Part shown: piece by piece, positions 36,938-47,300 of the stretch | Position numbering within the stretch: the stretch's first letter is position 1 | Layout of the letters: each line of letters begins with the position of its first letter | Assembly: GCA_009995225.1 (NCBI GenBank) | Contig: JAACPW010000014.1 | Location: forward strand, 1-64,000 | Direction of reading: 5' to 3' | Length of the DNA: 64,000 nt | Origin: Sphingomonadales bacterium | GTDB lineage: Bacteria; Pseudomonadota; Alphaproteobacteria; Sphingomonadales; Sphingomonadaceae | Program-made: the position numbers and the translations under genes | The notes under the pieces: generated by a model | The model's database searches: none | The model's input: the letters and a program-made list of their open reading frames with translations, nothing else | What the model was told of the DNA's origin: nothing

Positions 36938-38119
36938 ATGGCACGTGAAGCCGTCATTGTTTCCACCGCCCGCACTCCCATTGGCCGCGCTTACAAGGGG
37001 GCGTTCAACGCCACCCCCGGCGCCACGCTTGGCGCATACAGCCTTGCCCCCGCGATCGAGCGGGCGGGCATCGAAGCTGGCGCCATCGACGACGTGGTGT
37101 GGGGCGCTGTCCTGAACCAAGGGACCCAAGCCGGTAACATCGCCCGCCAGGTGGCGCTGCGCGCCGGCTGCCCCGTTACCGTGTCGGGCCAGACCATCGA
37201 CCGCCAGTGTTCGAGCGGCCTGATGGCGATTTCGACCGCTGCCAAGCAGATCATCGTCGACAACATGGATATCGTCGTCGGCGGCGGTCAGGATTCGATC
37301 TCGATGGTCCAGACGCCGGAAATGCGCGTGTCGATCGACAAGTCGCTGCTCGCGATGCACGGCAATGTCTACATGCCGATGCTGCAGACCGCCGAAACGG
37401 TGGCCAAGCGTTACAACATCAGCCGCGATGCCCAGGACGAATACGCCTACCAGTCGCAGATGCGCACCGCGGCCGCGCAGCAGGCCGGCAAGTTCGATCA
37501 CGAAATCGTCCCCGTCACCACCACGATGAACGTGATGGACAAGGAGACGAAGGAAGTCAGCCAGCGCGAATTCACGCTGACCAAGGACGAAGGCAACCGC
37601 CCCGAAACCACGCTGGAAGGGCTGCAGAGCCTCAAGCCGGTGATGGGACCGGACATGTGCATCACCGCTGGCAACGCCTCGCAGCTTTCGGACGGTTCAT
37701 CCGCGTCCGTGCTGATGGAAGCAAAGTTGGCCGAACAAAAGGGACTGCAACCACTGGGCCGCTATGTCGGCATGGCCGTTGCTGGCACCGAGCCTGACGA
37801 AATGGGCATCGGCCCTGTGTTTGCGATCCCCAAACTGCTCAAACAGACCGGCCTCAAGATGGACGACATCGGGCTGTGGGAACTCAACGAAGCCTTCGCG
37901 GTGCAGGTGCTCTACTGCCGCGACACGCTGGGCATCGATAACGACATCCTCAACGTCAACGGCGGCTCGATCTCGATCGGCCACCCCTACGGCATGACCG
38001 GCGCACGCTGCACCGGCCACGCGCTGATCGAAGGCAAGCGCCGCGGCGCCAAGTACGTGGTCGTCACCATGTGCGTTGGTGGCGGCATGGGGGCAGCCGG
38101 TCTCTTCGAAGTCTTCTGA
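36938..38119 (+). CDS. Acetyl-CoA C-acyltransferase (thiolase)
   Basis: 393 aa, normal thiolase length. The nucleophilic Cys is in [12 protein letters not shown] (about residue 90), the conserved NEAFAVQ block is at about 325, [16 protein letters not shown] carries the catalytic His and [14 protein letters not shown] the second Cys. It degrades 3-ketoacyl-CoA or condenses acetyl-Co[28 protein letters not shown] sequence in the N-half (written here in part) is typical of the broad FadA-like clade. Preceded by a MaoC hydratase gene. Confidence 0.93.
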   Translation: MAREAVIVSTARTPIGRAYKGAFNATPGATLGAYSLAPAIERAGIEAGAIDDVVWGAVLNQGTQAGNIARQVALRAGCPVTVSGQTIDRQCSSGLMAISTAAKQIIVDNMDIVVGGGQDSISMVQTPEMRVSIDKSLLAMHGNVYMPMLQTAETVAKRYNISRDAQDEYAYQSQMRTAAAQQAGKFDHEIVPVTTTMNVMDKETKEVSQREFTLTKDEGNRPETTLEGLQSLKPVMGPDMCITAGNASQLSDGSSASVLMEAKLAEQKGLQPLGRYVGMAVAGTEPDEMGIGPVFAIPKLLKQTGLKMDDIGLWELNEAFAVQVLYCRDTLGIDNDILNVNGGSISIGHPYGMTGARCTGHALIEGKRRGAKYVVVTMCVGGGMGAAGLFEVF

Positions 38120-38179
38120 TCCGGAACATTTATCCGCGTCGGCGCTAACGCTCTTTGCAATACAGCAAGGAGAATACCG

Positions 38180-38698
38180 ATGGCGACCGACGCGGAAATC
38201 CGGACCAAGTTCTGGAAGGCTCTCAAGAGCGACAGGACGATGTTCCTGGGCATGGCCGAGGGCGAAGATGCCCACGCCCGGCCGATGACAGCCCAACTCG
38301 ACGACGAGAATTACGACGGCGGTGAATATCATGGCCCGGTCTGGTTCTTCACATCGACCGACAATGGCCTCTACCGCCTGATCCAGCAGGCCGAACTCGC
38401 CGGCACCACCCCCCGCGCCACGGCGCACTTTGCCGCCAAAGGCCACGATGTCTGGGCCACCGTCCACGGCACTCTGTCCACAACCCGCGATGCGGCAACC
38501 ATCGACCGCCTGTGGAACCGCTTCGTTTCCGCCTGGTATGAAGGCAAGGACGATCCGAAGGTCGCCCTGATCCGCCTCGATCCCGAGAACGCCGAAGTCT
38601 GGATCGATGCCTCCTCCATCGTGGCGGGCATCAAGATGCTGCTCGGGATCGATCCGAAGGAGGATTACAAGGACAAGGTGGCCGACGTGCGGCTGTAA
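38180..38698 (+). CDS. Pyridoxamine 5'-phosphate oxidase-like general stress protein
   Basis: 172 aa split-barrel flavin-binding protein of the general-stress-protein-26 group. FWKALKSDRTMFLGM, ARPMTAQLDD, PVWFFTSTDNGLYRLIQ and WNRFVSAWYEGKDDPKVALIRLDPENAEVW are typical of that family. AAGGAG 9 bp before the ATG is a good ribosome-binding site. A GGAACATT element at 38122 resembles the -35 seen before DUF2383 and csbD, but no matching -10 is clear. Ends at a strong bidirectional terminator. Confidence 0.87.
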   Translation: MATDAEIRTKFWKALKSDRTMFLGMAEGEDAHARPMTAQLDDENYDGGEYHGPVWFFTSTDNGLYRLIQQAELAGTTPRATAHFAAKGHDVWATVHGTLSTTRDAATIDRLWNRFVSAWYEGKDDPKVALIRLDPENAEVWIDASSIVAGIKMLLGIDPKEDYKDKVADVRL

Positions 38699-38718
38699 AC
38701 CACCAATCTGACGGACGA

Positions 38719-38759
38719 AAAAAAACGACGCGGGAGAACATCTCCCGCGTCGTTTTTTT
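38719..38759. terminator. Bidirectional Rho-independent terminator
   Basis: Perfect 13-bp stem ACGACGCGGGAGA/TCTCCCGCGTCGT with a 3-base loop, flanked by a run of A on the left and a run of seven T on the right. It serves the PNPOx gene (plus strand) and, by symmetry, katE (minus strand, stop at 38832). The clearest terminator in the window. Confidence 0.95.
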
Positions 38760-38831
38760 GTGCAATCCGCTGAAAAGGCCGCCGAGAACCGTTGATGCGG
38801 TGTTCGGCGGCCTGATCGGGATCGGGTCGGA

Positions 38832-40997
38832 TTATGCCAGATCGCGGACCTTGGGTTCGCGGTGCCAATGGCGGATTGGGCCGGTCTTCATGAAGTCCTC
38901 GGGATCGACGATACCATCGTCGGGCTCGATATTGGCCTTGGGCAGCAGATGTTGACGCGTTCCACCGCACGCACCGATGGTCTTGCAGTGATACCAGGCA
39001 TCGGCAAACCACGCGACCGCGCCGACATCCTTCGCCAGCTTCTCGGCGCGTTCAGGCAGCAGGATCGCCACCACCGCATCGAACATCACCGAAGGCGTCC
39101 CGGCAAGCTGGCCATCAGCCTTCAATGTCCCGCCCTTGACCTTGAGCGGCCCGATCTTGGGTGCCACAAGGAAGGCGGTGCCACCCTGCTTTTCGATATC
39201 GGCCACCATCGTGTCGATCGTGTCTTTGCCGGAACCTTCGTCAAACAGGATGCCGATCTTGCGGCCCTTGAACATGGGCTTCGCGCTCTTCTGGATCGAC
39301 AGCGCGTCGGAGGTGCCCATGTCGACCGGCTCCTTGGCAGCCTTGGCCTTCTTGGGCAGATCGATGCCGAGCCCTTCGGCCACCCGCTTGGCCAGATCCT
39401 CGTCAATATTGCGCAGCCGCGCGATCACGGCGGGCGGGATGTGCGGGATCGCCACCTTGGACAGTTCGAAGACGATGGCTGACGCAATATGCGCCTGTTC
39501 GTTTTCGGTCTGCGAGAGGTAGAACATGCGAGCCTGGCTGTAATGATCGGCGAAGGATTCAGCGCGCACCCGCATCTTGGCGGTGGCATCGTTGCGCTCG
39601 GCGTTTTCGCGGAAAGAGCTGAACCCGGTTTCAGGGCACGCACGAGGGCCACCATCCTCGCCAGCCTCAGCCAGCGTGTTTGGCTCGTAATTCGCGCGGC
39701 CGGTGGGAACCAGCGTCTGCATCATCCCGTCGCGCTGCATGTTGTGGAACGGGCACTTGGGCGCGTTGATCGGGATTTGGTGGAAATTGGTCGTCCCCAA
39801 CCGCGACTTTTGCGTGTCGAGGTAGCTGAACAGGCGGCCCTGCAGCAGCGGATCGTTTGAAAAATCGATGCCCGGGAGGATGTTGGTGGGAAGGAAGGCA
39901 ACCTGCTCGGTCTCGGCAAAGTAATTGTCGACGTTGCGGTTCAAGGTCATGCGACCGATCACTTCGACCGGGATCTCTTCCTCGGGGATCAGCTTGGTCG
40001 CGTCGAGCACGTCATAGGGCTGCTTGGCGGCCCATTCTTCGTCGAAAATCTGCACGCCAAGGTACCATTGCGGGAAGTCGCCTGCATCGATAGCTTCCCA
40101 GAGATCGCGGCGGTGGAAATCGGGATCGGCGCCAGCGATCTTGACGGCCTCGTCCCAGGTGGTGCTTTGCAGACCGAGCACGGGCTTCCAGTGGAACTTC
40201 ACGAAACGCCCCTCGCCTTCTGCATTGATGAAGCGAAAGGTGTGAACACCGAAGCCTTCAATCATGCGCAGCGAACGCGGAATGCCGCGGTCTGACATGG
40301 CCCACATCACCATGTGCATGGACTCGGGCATCAGGCTGACAAAATCCCAGAAGGTGTCATGCGCGCTGGCCGCCTGCGGATAGCCACGGTCGGCTTCCAT
40401 CTTCACACTGTGAATCAGATCGGGGAACTTGATCGCATCCTGGATGAAGAACACCGGAATATTGTTGCCGACGAGGTCCCAATTGCCTTCCTGCGTGTAA
40501 AGCTTGACCGCAAAGCCGCGAACGTCACGCGGCGTGTCGACGCTGCCTGCGCCACCCGCAACGGTCGAGAAACGGACGAAGACGGGGCAGGTGGTACCGA
40601 CCTCCTGAAACAGCCCGGCGCGGGTCCATTCGGGGATCGCGCGGGTGACTTCGAAGGTGCCATGCGCCCCCGATCCCCGCGCGTGGACGATGCGTTCGGG
40701 GATACGCTCGTGGTCAAAGTGGAAGATCTTTTCGCGTAAGACAAAATCTTCCAGCAGCGTCGGACCACGTTCACCAGCATGCAGCGAATTCTGGTTGTCG
40801 GCGATGCGGTGGCCGTGATTGTCCGTCAGGTGAGCCAGTCCGTCACCGTGATCGGCGTCCGCTGCAATGTCCTGATGCAGCTCGCCCGCATTACCCGCAT
40901 GATCGACGAAGGACGCAGCGCCCTCTCCCTGCTGATGCGCGCGAAGCGTGTTTTGCGTTGCAGGCGATGACGCGGCGGGGGTCTTTTTGCTGGGCAT
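38832..40997 (-). CDS. katE: Large-subunit monofunctional catalase (HPII type)
   Basis: 721 aa clade-2 catalase. A long N-terminal arm precedes the catalytic core with the active-site His in [13 protein letters not shown], the Asn in [13 protein letters not shown] and the haem Tyr ligand region [12 protein letters not shown]; the C-terminal flavodoxin/class-I-amidotransferase-like domain runs from about 570 ([13 protein letters not shown]) to the end. It removes H2O2. It lies 87 bp downstream of the DUF2383 gene on the same strand and probably shares its promoter. Confidence 0.95.
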   Translation of the reverse strand: MPSKKTPAASSPATQNTLRAHQQGEGAASFVDHAGNAGELHQDIAADADHGDGLAHLTDNHGHRIADNQNSLHAGERGPTLLEDFVLREKIFHFDHERIPERIVHARGSGAHGTFEVTRAIPEWTRAGLFQEVGTTCPVFVRFSTVAGGAGSVDTPRDVRGFAVKLYTQEGNWDLVGNNIPVFFIQDAIKFPDLIHSVKMEADRGYPQAASAHDTFWDFVSLMPESMHMVMWAMSDRGIPRSLRMIEGFGVHTFRFINAEGEGRFVKFHWKPVLGLQSTTWDEAVKIAGADPDFHRRDLWEAIDAGDFPQWYLGVQIFDEEWAAKQPYDVLDATKLIPEEEIPVEVIGRMTLNRNVDNYFAETEQVAFLPTNILPGIDFSNDPLLQGRLFSYLDTQKSRLGTTNFHQIPINAPKCPFHNMQRDGMMQTLVPTGRANYEPNTLAEAGEDGGPRACPETGFSSFRENAERNDATAKMRVRAESFADHYSQARMFYLSQTENEQAHIASAIVFELSKVAIPHIPPAVIARLRNIDEDLAKRVAEGLGIDLPKKAKAAKEPVDMGTSDALSIQKSAKPMFKGRKIGILFDEGSGKDTIDTMVADIEKQGGTAFLVAPKIGPLKVKGGTLKADGQLAGTPSVMFDAVVAILLPERAEKLAKDVGAVAWFADAWYHCKTIGACGGTRQHLLPKANIEPDDGIVDPEDFMKTGPIRHWHREPKVRDLA

Positions 40998-41084
40998 GAC
41001 GGATCCTAGGATAGGCAGGAACGGGGCACAGGGCCGGCGGCGCGGAGGTAATCGGGGGGGAATGCGCGCCGCCGGTGAGGAATA

Positions 41085-41522
41085 TCAGTCGTACTGATCG
41101 GCAAGGCGGTCCGTCAGACGCTCGCCTTCGCGAATTTCGCCGAGAGCAGTCTGGACGACGGTCCGGGTAACAGGATCGAGGTCGGCACGCTTGAGCACCT
41201 CTTCGAACTTGTCGGCAAGGTAATCCTCGCCCTCCTCGGCGCGCTCGGCAGCGGCCTTGTCACCACTTTCGAACAGGTTGGTGATGTCGAGCCACAAACG
41301 GTGCAGACCGCCGGTTGCTGTGCCCTTCGTCATCAGCTCGCCGCCAAGACGGGTCAGTTCGGCATTGAGCTTATCGAGGGTGCCCTGGCGCTTTACAGCC
41401 TGCTCGGACAAAATGCGCTTCAGTTCAGGAGATTTCGCGGTTTCGCTTGCCTTGCGATAGCCTTCGACGGAATCGTAAGTGGTATCGATCAGCGTTCCGA
41501 GCGCGGTGGTATCAGCGTTCAT
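41085..41522 (-). CDS. DUF2383 ferritin-like four-helix protein
   Basis: 145 aa, all-helical, beginning MNADTTALGTLIDTTYDSVEGYRKA. The spacing of SVEGYRKASE, QAVKRQGTLDKLNAEL, GEDYLADKFEEVLKRADL and GEIREGERLTDRLADQYD is that of the PA2169/DUF2383 family, predicted to form a ferritin-like bundle. Function unproven; members cluster with stress genes. Here it precedes katE, and a GGAAC-type promoter lies 60-80 bp upstream. GGAGCTACC precedes the ATG. Confidence 0.86.
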   Translation of the reverse strand: MNADTTALGTLIDTTYDSVEGYRKASETAKSPELKRILSEQAVKRQGTLDKLNAELTRLGGELMTKGTATGGLHRLWLDITNLFESGDKAAAERAEEGEDYLADKFEEVLKRADLDPVTRTVVQTALGEIREGERLTDRLADQYD

Positions 41523-41579
41523 AGGGTAGCTCCTTCAGGATGAAAGGCCATCTCGGTTTCAGATGGCTCACCCGATCAC

Positions 41580-41605
41580 AAGAAGGATGGAGCGCTCAAT
41601 GTTCC
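41580..41605 (-). promoter_or_regulatory. Candidate EcfG-like stress promoter of DUF2383-katE
   Basis: On the minus strand GGAAC (41601-41605) is followed after 17 bp by TCTT (41580-41583). The 10-mer GGAACATTGA is identical to one at the same position relative to csbD. The -35 equals the alphaproteobacterial EcfG consensus; the -10 departs from the usual CGTT. Predicted leader about 50 nt. Confidence 0.45.
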
Positions 41606-41786
41606 ACCGGCCCTGCCCTTGTCGTGGCCGCCAGCGTGGCAGCTGGGCGCGCAAGGCTTTTAAAACATTGGAGAAAAAATTTGCAGCACGGGCGCGATGG
41701 CAAATCTGTCTCCATTTGCGCCTGCGGTGATGGCAGCACGGCAAATCGAAACAAAACCCTTGCCATTGCAACTGATGGCAACGAAC

Positions 41787-42917
41787 CTATCGAATGACCG
41801 GCAGCCTAACTTCGAAGACACTGCCCTCACCCGGCACGCTTTTGACGAGCCGTATTTCCCCGCTGTGCAGTTCGACAAGCTGCTTCACCAAAGCGAGCCC
41901 GATCCCCAACCCGCCACCGCTGATGCCGCGCACATTGTCCGATTGGCCGAACATCTCGAAGATGATCGACTGTTGTTCTGGCGGAATGCCAACGCCATTG
42001 TCCGCGACTGTAACGACCGCGTGGGTGGCATTTTTCGAAACCATGACTTCGATCCGGCCGCCATGCGGTGTGTAGCGCGCCGCATTGCCCACGATGTTGC
42101 CAACGATCTGGACGACACGTGCCGGATCGGCATCCAATGTGATCTGTTCGTCAGGCAAGGATACGACAAGCTCATGGCCTCCTGCGTCGATCGCAGGTTG
42201 GGCGATTTCCAGCGAGTGGGGCAGGATGTCCAGGAGGTCGAGCGTTTCTTTGCGCAGCAAAATCTTGCCGTGCTCGATGCGGTTGATATCGAGAAGGTCG
42301 TCGATGAGCCGGGTCATGTGGCTGACGTTCTGCCGCATGGATTTGCGAACGGCCTCGGTGTCGAGATCGTCCATCGGTAGTTCAAGCAGGGAAACACCAG
42401 AGGACAAGATAGCCAGCGGGTTCCGCAGCTCATGCGCGAGCACCCCGAGAAATCGGTTCTTCTGCTGGTCGGCGGTCTGCAATGCGGCCGTCATAGCCGC
42501 CAGCTTGTCACGCTGGACAACGATCTGCTGGCGCTGAACGAACATATCGAGAAAAATATTCGACTTTGACCGCAAGATCGTGGGTTCGATCGGCTTGTTG
42601 ATGAAGTCGACCGCGCCCGCTTCGTAACCGTGAAATTTGCGTGTCGCATCACCGCTTCCCGCAGTCAGGAATATAATCGGAATATGCTGCGATCGCGTGT
42701 TGGCGCGCATGATTTCGGCCAGTTCGAAACCGTCCATGCCAGGCATCTGCACATCGAGCAGCGCAAGCGCATATTCGTGCTCCAATATCAGTTCGAGCGC
42801 CTCCTCACCGCTGCGTGCACGGTGCAGCTCAAGGCCCTCGCGCGCCAGAAGCGCCTCGAGCGCAAAGAGATTTTCCTCAAGATCGTCAACCAGCAGGAAT
42901 TTGGGAGTATCGGTCAT
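41787..42917 (-). CDS. Receiver-histidine kinase (REC-HisKA-HATPase)
   Basis: 376 aa, soluble. An N-terminal receiver (LLVDDLEENL, phospho-acceptor D55 in LLDVQMPGMDG, Lys in FINKPIEP) is followed by a coiled linker, HisKA with H162 in GVLAHELRNPLAIL and an ATPase domain (NIVGNAARYTPHGG, VADNGVGIPPEQ, GGGLGIGLALVKQL). The receiver at the front suggests it is switched by phosphotransfer from another kinase, plausibly the hybrid kinase at the start of this operon. Its ATG overlaps the cheB stop (ATGA). Confidence 0.93.
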   Translation of the reverse strand: MTDTPKFLLVDDLEENLFALEALLAREGLELHRARSGEEALELILEHEYALALLDVQMPGMDGFELAEIMRANTRSQHIPIIFLTAGSGDATRKFHGYEAGAVDFINKPIEPTILRSKSNIFLDMFVQRQQIVVQRDKLAAMTAALQTADQQKNRFLGVLAHELRNPLAILSSGVSLLELPMDDLDTEAVRKSMRQNVSHMTRLIDDLLDINRIEHGKILLRKETLDLLDILPHSLEIAQPAIDAGGHELVVSLPDEQITLDADPARVVQIVGNIVGNAARYTPHGGRIEVMVSKNATHAVVTVADNGVGIPPEQQSIIFEMFGQSDNVRGISGGGLGIGLALVKQLVELHSGEIRLVKSVPGEGSVFEVRLPVIR

Positions 42918-43480
42918 CGGTCCAACATCTCCTTCAGCGCAGACGGCATGTCTTCAAGGTTGATGGCGCGCGCAGCGGGGCAAGCGGCCAGAGCGGCTTC
43001 GGGCATACAGGCCACCTCCGCTGTGGCTGGGGCCTGCACAATCGCCTGGCCGCCCGCATCGTACACGGCACGCAATCCAATTGCCCCATCATGGTTTGCC
43101 CCGCTCATGATGATACCGGCAAGCCGCGCGCCAAACGCATCGGCCGCGCTTTCGAACAGAACATCGATCGCGGGGCGCGAGTGATTGATCGTCTCGTCGG
43201 ATGACAGGGCCAACGTCCCGTCGTTCTCGACAAGCAGGTGATAATCGGGTGGCCCCATGTAGATCGTGGCGGGCACCATCGGCTCCTTGTCCTCGGCCTC
43301 CTTCACGGGCAACCGGCACCTTTCTGCCAGCAAGGCAACGAGGGCATTGTCGCGCCGGGGCGGAACATGCACCACGACCAATATAGCCACCGGAAAATCG
43401 GCAGGCAGCGCGGGAAGCACCTGCAACAGCGCATGCACGCCGCCCGCAGAGGCACCAATGACGATGGCCTCGAGGTTCAT
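42914..43480 (-). CDS. cheB: CheB-type methylesterase domain protein (no receiver)
   Basis: 188 aa consisting only of the methylesterase/deamidase domain. The catalytic triad is S11 in VIGASAGGVHAL, H38 in VVVHVPPRRDN and D131 in SGANHDGAIGL. It lacks the N-terminal receiver of chemotaxis CheB, so phosphorylation cannot restrain it directly. It overlaps cheR upstream and the REC-kinase downstream by 4 nt each. No methyl-accepting protein, CheA or CheW is encoded nearby, so its substrate is unknown. Confidence 0.93.
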   Translation of the reverse strand: MNLEAIVIGASAGGVHALLQVLPALPADFPVAILVVVHVPPRRDNALVALLAERCRLPVKEAEDKEPMVPATIYMGPPDYHLLVENDGTLALSSDETINHSRPAIDVLFESAADAFGARLAGIIMSGANHDGAIGLRAVYDAGGQAIVQAPATAEVACMPEAALAACPAARAINLEDMPSALKEMLDR

Positions 43481-44301
43481 TGCGCGATTCTCCGGTAGAT
43501 CCGTTCCTCGCGAACGAATTCGGCGAAAAGATCGGCGTGCGAGGAAAAGCGCAGGCTTTCCTTTGAGCCCACCCCGAGAAATCCACCACGGACGAGGGAT
43601 TCGCCGAAAAGGCCCACCGCGCGGTCCTGCAGGTCGCGGTTGAAGTAGATGAGGACATTGCGGCAGCTGACCAGATGCATTTCGCCAAAGGCGGAATCGG
43701 TCACCAGACTGTGATCGGAGAAGACGGCGCGGTCCCGCAAGGATGTGTCAAAGACTGCCCGATCGTAATCGGCAGTGTAATATTTGGACAGCGACGAATG
43801 GCCGCCGGACAACCGATGATTTTCGGTAAACAGCTGGATGCGATCGAGAGGAAAAATGCCTGCCTGGGCCGAACGCAAGGCCGACGGGTTGATGTCGGTT
43901 GCATAGAAGATCGTCCGGTCGGCGAGCCCTTCCTCCTCGAACAGGATCGCGAGCGAATAAAGCTCTTCGCCATGGCTGCAGCCAGCAATCCAGACCTTGA
44001 GGGAGGGATAGGTGCGCAAGTGCGGCACGACCTTTTCACGCAAGGCGCGGAAATAGGCTGGGTCGCGAAACATTTCGCTCACCTGCACAGTCAGAAAGTT
44101 CAAAAGACGAGGCAGCATGGTGTCATCATGCAGGACTGCCGACTGCAATTCGGAAATGCTATCGAAGCCGCATTGCGCCCGCGCCTGAAGCAGACGCCGC
44201 TTTATGGATGCCTGCGCATAATTGCGGAAATCGTAGTGATAGTGGTGGTACACCGCATCCAGCAGCAACCGGATCTCGATATCTTCGATGCTCTCGGTCA
44301 C
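43477..44301 (-). CDS. cheR: CheR-type protein methyltransferase
   Basis: 274 aa. An N-terminal helical domain (YHHYHYDFRNYAQASIKRRL) precedes the SAM-binding domain with LKVWIAGCSHGEELYSLAILF, YATDINPSALRSAQAG and VSCRNVLIYF, all CheR signatures (the CSxGEE loop appears as CSHGEE). NFLTVQVSEMFRDPAYF is the typical hinge. It should methylate glutamates of a partner protein that CheB de-esterifies. Start is GTG 44301, overlapping the stop of the hybrid kinase (GTGA). Confidence 0.94.
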   Translation of the reverse strand: MTESIEDIEIRLLLDAVYHHYHYDFRNYAQASIKRRLLQARAQCGFDSISELQSAVLHDDTMLPRLLNFLTVQVSEMFRDPAYFRALREKVVPHLRTYPSLKVWIAGCSHGEELYSLAILFEEEGLADRTIFYATDINPSALRSAQAGIFPLDRIQLFTENHRLSGGHSSLSKYYTADYDRAVFDTSLRDRAVFSDHSLVTDSAFGEMHLVSCRNVLIYFNRDLQDRAVGLFGESLVRGGFLGVGSKESLRFSSHADLFAEFVREERIYRRIAQ

Positions 44302-47300
44302 CGTGGCATCCAGACCCGAACCAGCGAAAGCAGCTTATCGATGTCAAGCGGCTTGGCCATGTAATCATTGGCGCCCGCTTCGATACATTTTTGCTGATCG
44401 TCTGGCATCGCCTTGGCGGTCAGCATGATGATCGGCAATTTCTTCCAGCGAGGCTGATCTCGGATTGCGCTCGTCGCGGTCAGGCCATCCATCACCGGCA
44501 TCATCACGTCCATCAACACCAGATCGATCGTCTTGGATGCATCATCGGACGCTTCTGCTAGCGCGTCCAGCGCCTCCTGCCCGTTGCGGGCGATCCGCGT
44601 CACCGCTCCGCGCGGTTCGAGGATGCTGGTAAGCGAATACACGTTGCGAACATCGTCTTCGACAATGAGGATGCGCCGCCCTTCCAGCGCCGCATCGCGG
44701 TGGCGGGCCTTCTCGATCATCTGCCGCTGCTCAGGGGGCAGATCCGACACGACCCGGTGCAGGAACAGGGACACTTCGTCGAGCAGACGCTCGGGCGACT
44801 TCGCGCCCTTGATGATGATCGAACTGGAATAGCGGCGTAGGCGCTGCTCTTCCTCGGGCGAAAGATCGCGGCCCGTATAGACGATCACCGGCGGAAACGT
44901 TCTGGTTTCGTCATCGCTGAGCTCCTCGAGCAGGGAGAAGCCCGACGCGTCCGGAAGGGTGAGATCGAGCACCATGCAGTCGTAATGCCCGCCGCGCAAT
45001 TCCCTGAGACATTCAGCCGCCGTGCCGACGCCGACGGTCTCGACATCCTGCGATGACAGCAATCGGCTGACCGCTTCGCGCTGGACCTCGTCATCCTCCA
45101 CGATCAGCACCCGGCGCACCCGCGCTGCCAGCTTGTCCTGCAAGTCGGCCAGGACCTCGGCAAGGCGTTCACGCGGCGCAGGCTTTTCGAGGAACCCGAC
45201 AGCGCCGAGCGCCAGCGCGGTCCGGCTCTGATCGGACCCGGAGATGACGTGGATCGGGATGTGCCGTGTCTCCTCCTCATGCTTGAGCCGGTCGAGGACC
45301 GTGAGACCAGACTGATCCGGCAGCCCGATATCCAGAACGATCGCGCTGGGCCGATATTCGCTCGCAAGCGCCATCGCTTCCTCGGCCGTCCCTGCAACGA
45401 TGCACTGGAACCCCATTTCGCGGGCGAGGTCGGCTACGATTCCGGCAAAGTCGGGATCATCCTCGATCACGAGCAGCACTTGTCGGCCTTCCGACAGGTC
45501 CTTGCGATCATCCTCCACGATCGCCGGTCTTGATCGAACCAGATCCGACGCCGTGGCCGATGGCGGAGGTGCGGCGGGCTCCCCGGAAGCCGTTTCGCGG
45601 ACCGGCGCAAGCGCGCGCGGCTTGACCATTGCAGGATCGTAGGCAGCGGGCAGGCTGACGATGAAAGTGCTGCCCTTGCCAGGCTGGCTTTCCAGCTGGA
45701 TGGTTCCGCCCAGAAGGCGGACCAGCTCCCGCGAAATCGACAGGCCCAGCCCGGTCCCGCCGAACCTGCGACTGATGGTTCCGTCAGCCTGCCGGAAAGC
45801 TTCGAAGATCGCCTCGCGCTGCGTATCGGCAATTCCTATGCCGGTATCGATAACCTTGAATTCAAGCGTGCCCTTCGCGTCCAAGCCCATGCTGAGGGTC
45901 ACGCTGCCCTGCTCGGTGAACTTGATCGCGTTCGACAGGAGGTTCTTCAACACCTGCTCAAGCCGCGTACGATCGGTTTCGAAGGATGCGGGCATGTCCG
46001 GCTGAACGTCGATAACAAGCTGTAATCCCCGCTGCTGCGCGAGCGGATCGAACACCTTGCGCAAATCCGCAGCAAGGCGCTCTGGCATGAGCGGTGCCGC
46101 TTCGATGGTCACGTGCCCTGCCTCGATCTTCGACAGGTCGAGAATATCGTTGATCAGCGTCAGGAGATCATTGCCGGACGATTCGATGGTACGCGCAAAC
46201 TTGACCTGCTCGGTGGTCAGATTGCCGTTGGGGTCGTCGCCAAGAAGCTTGGACAAAATCAGGAGCGAATTGAGCGGCGTGCGCAATTCATGGCTCATGT
46301 TGGCGAGGAAATCCGATTTGTACTGGCTCGCCTGCTCAAGCTCCTGCGCCTTGAGCTGAAGCGATGCTGTAGCGCGCGCCAGATCGTCGCGCTGGGCCTC
46401 CAGCGTTTGTGCCTGTTCTTCAAGCTGACTGTTGGTCTGTTCAAGTTCGACCTGCTGAAGTTCGAGGCGCGCCTGCGTTTCCTTCAGGGCGTTCCCCTGT
46501 TCCTCAAGCTCCTCGTTGCTGACCCGCAGTTCCTCACCTTGAGCCTGCAACTCGCCTGCCTGCCGCTGGGCTTCGTCCAACGCTTCTTGCAGACGTTCCC
46601 GGAAGCGCGCCGATCGCAGGGCAACGCCAATCGCCCCCGAAACCCTGTCGAGCAGTTCCAGGGAAAGGTCATCGATCTCGTCGAAAAAGCCGAGTTCGAT
46701 GACGGCATTCACCTGCCCTTCGTAAAATACAGGCGCGACGACGAGGTGGCGGGGCGCATCGCTGCCAAACGCCGAACCGATCTTCAGATAGCCGGGCGGA
46801 ACGTCAGACAATTTGGTCGCCCGCGCATCCATGGCAACCTTGCCGAGAAGCCCCTCGTTCAACTTGAATGTCTCTGGCACCGATCCGCTGTCCGCCACGC
46901 CGAGCAGGGCCGCGCGCTTGAAGATGCCACCCTCGCCCTTGAAGAGCGCGCCCGCATTCGCAGCGGTCCGTTCGGAAAGGAACGAGAGCACGGTGGCAGC
47001 CACCTGCTCAACCGTCTTTTCGCCCCGCATTGCTTCGCTCAATTCGACCTGCGCGGTCTGAAGCCAGCTCTGCCGCTCGCGGGTGCGGTTGTTTCTTGCC
47101 AACATGATGAAAATCGCGACCGTCAGCGCAGCGCCGATGAGGCTGGAGGCAAGCGCGGTTACGACAGCCGCACGCGAAGCGGACGCCAGTTCCTCGATAC
47201 GCTGCTCGCGCTCCTGGTCTTCCACCCGGATCATCTGATCCATTTGCCGGCGGATCGCATCCATCGCGATCTTCCCGCTGTCGCCGTCAACCAACGCAAT

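Noticed and set aside
35831..37501. 556-codon minus-strand frame spanning O-ligase, MaoC and thiolase
   Set aside because: Crosses three well-supported plus-strand genes and has no motif.
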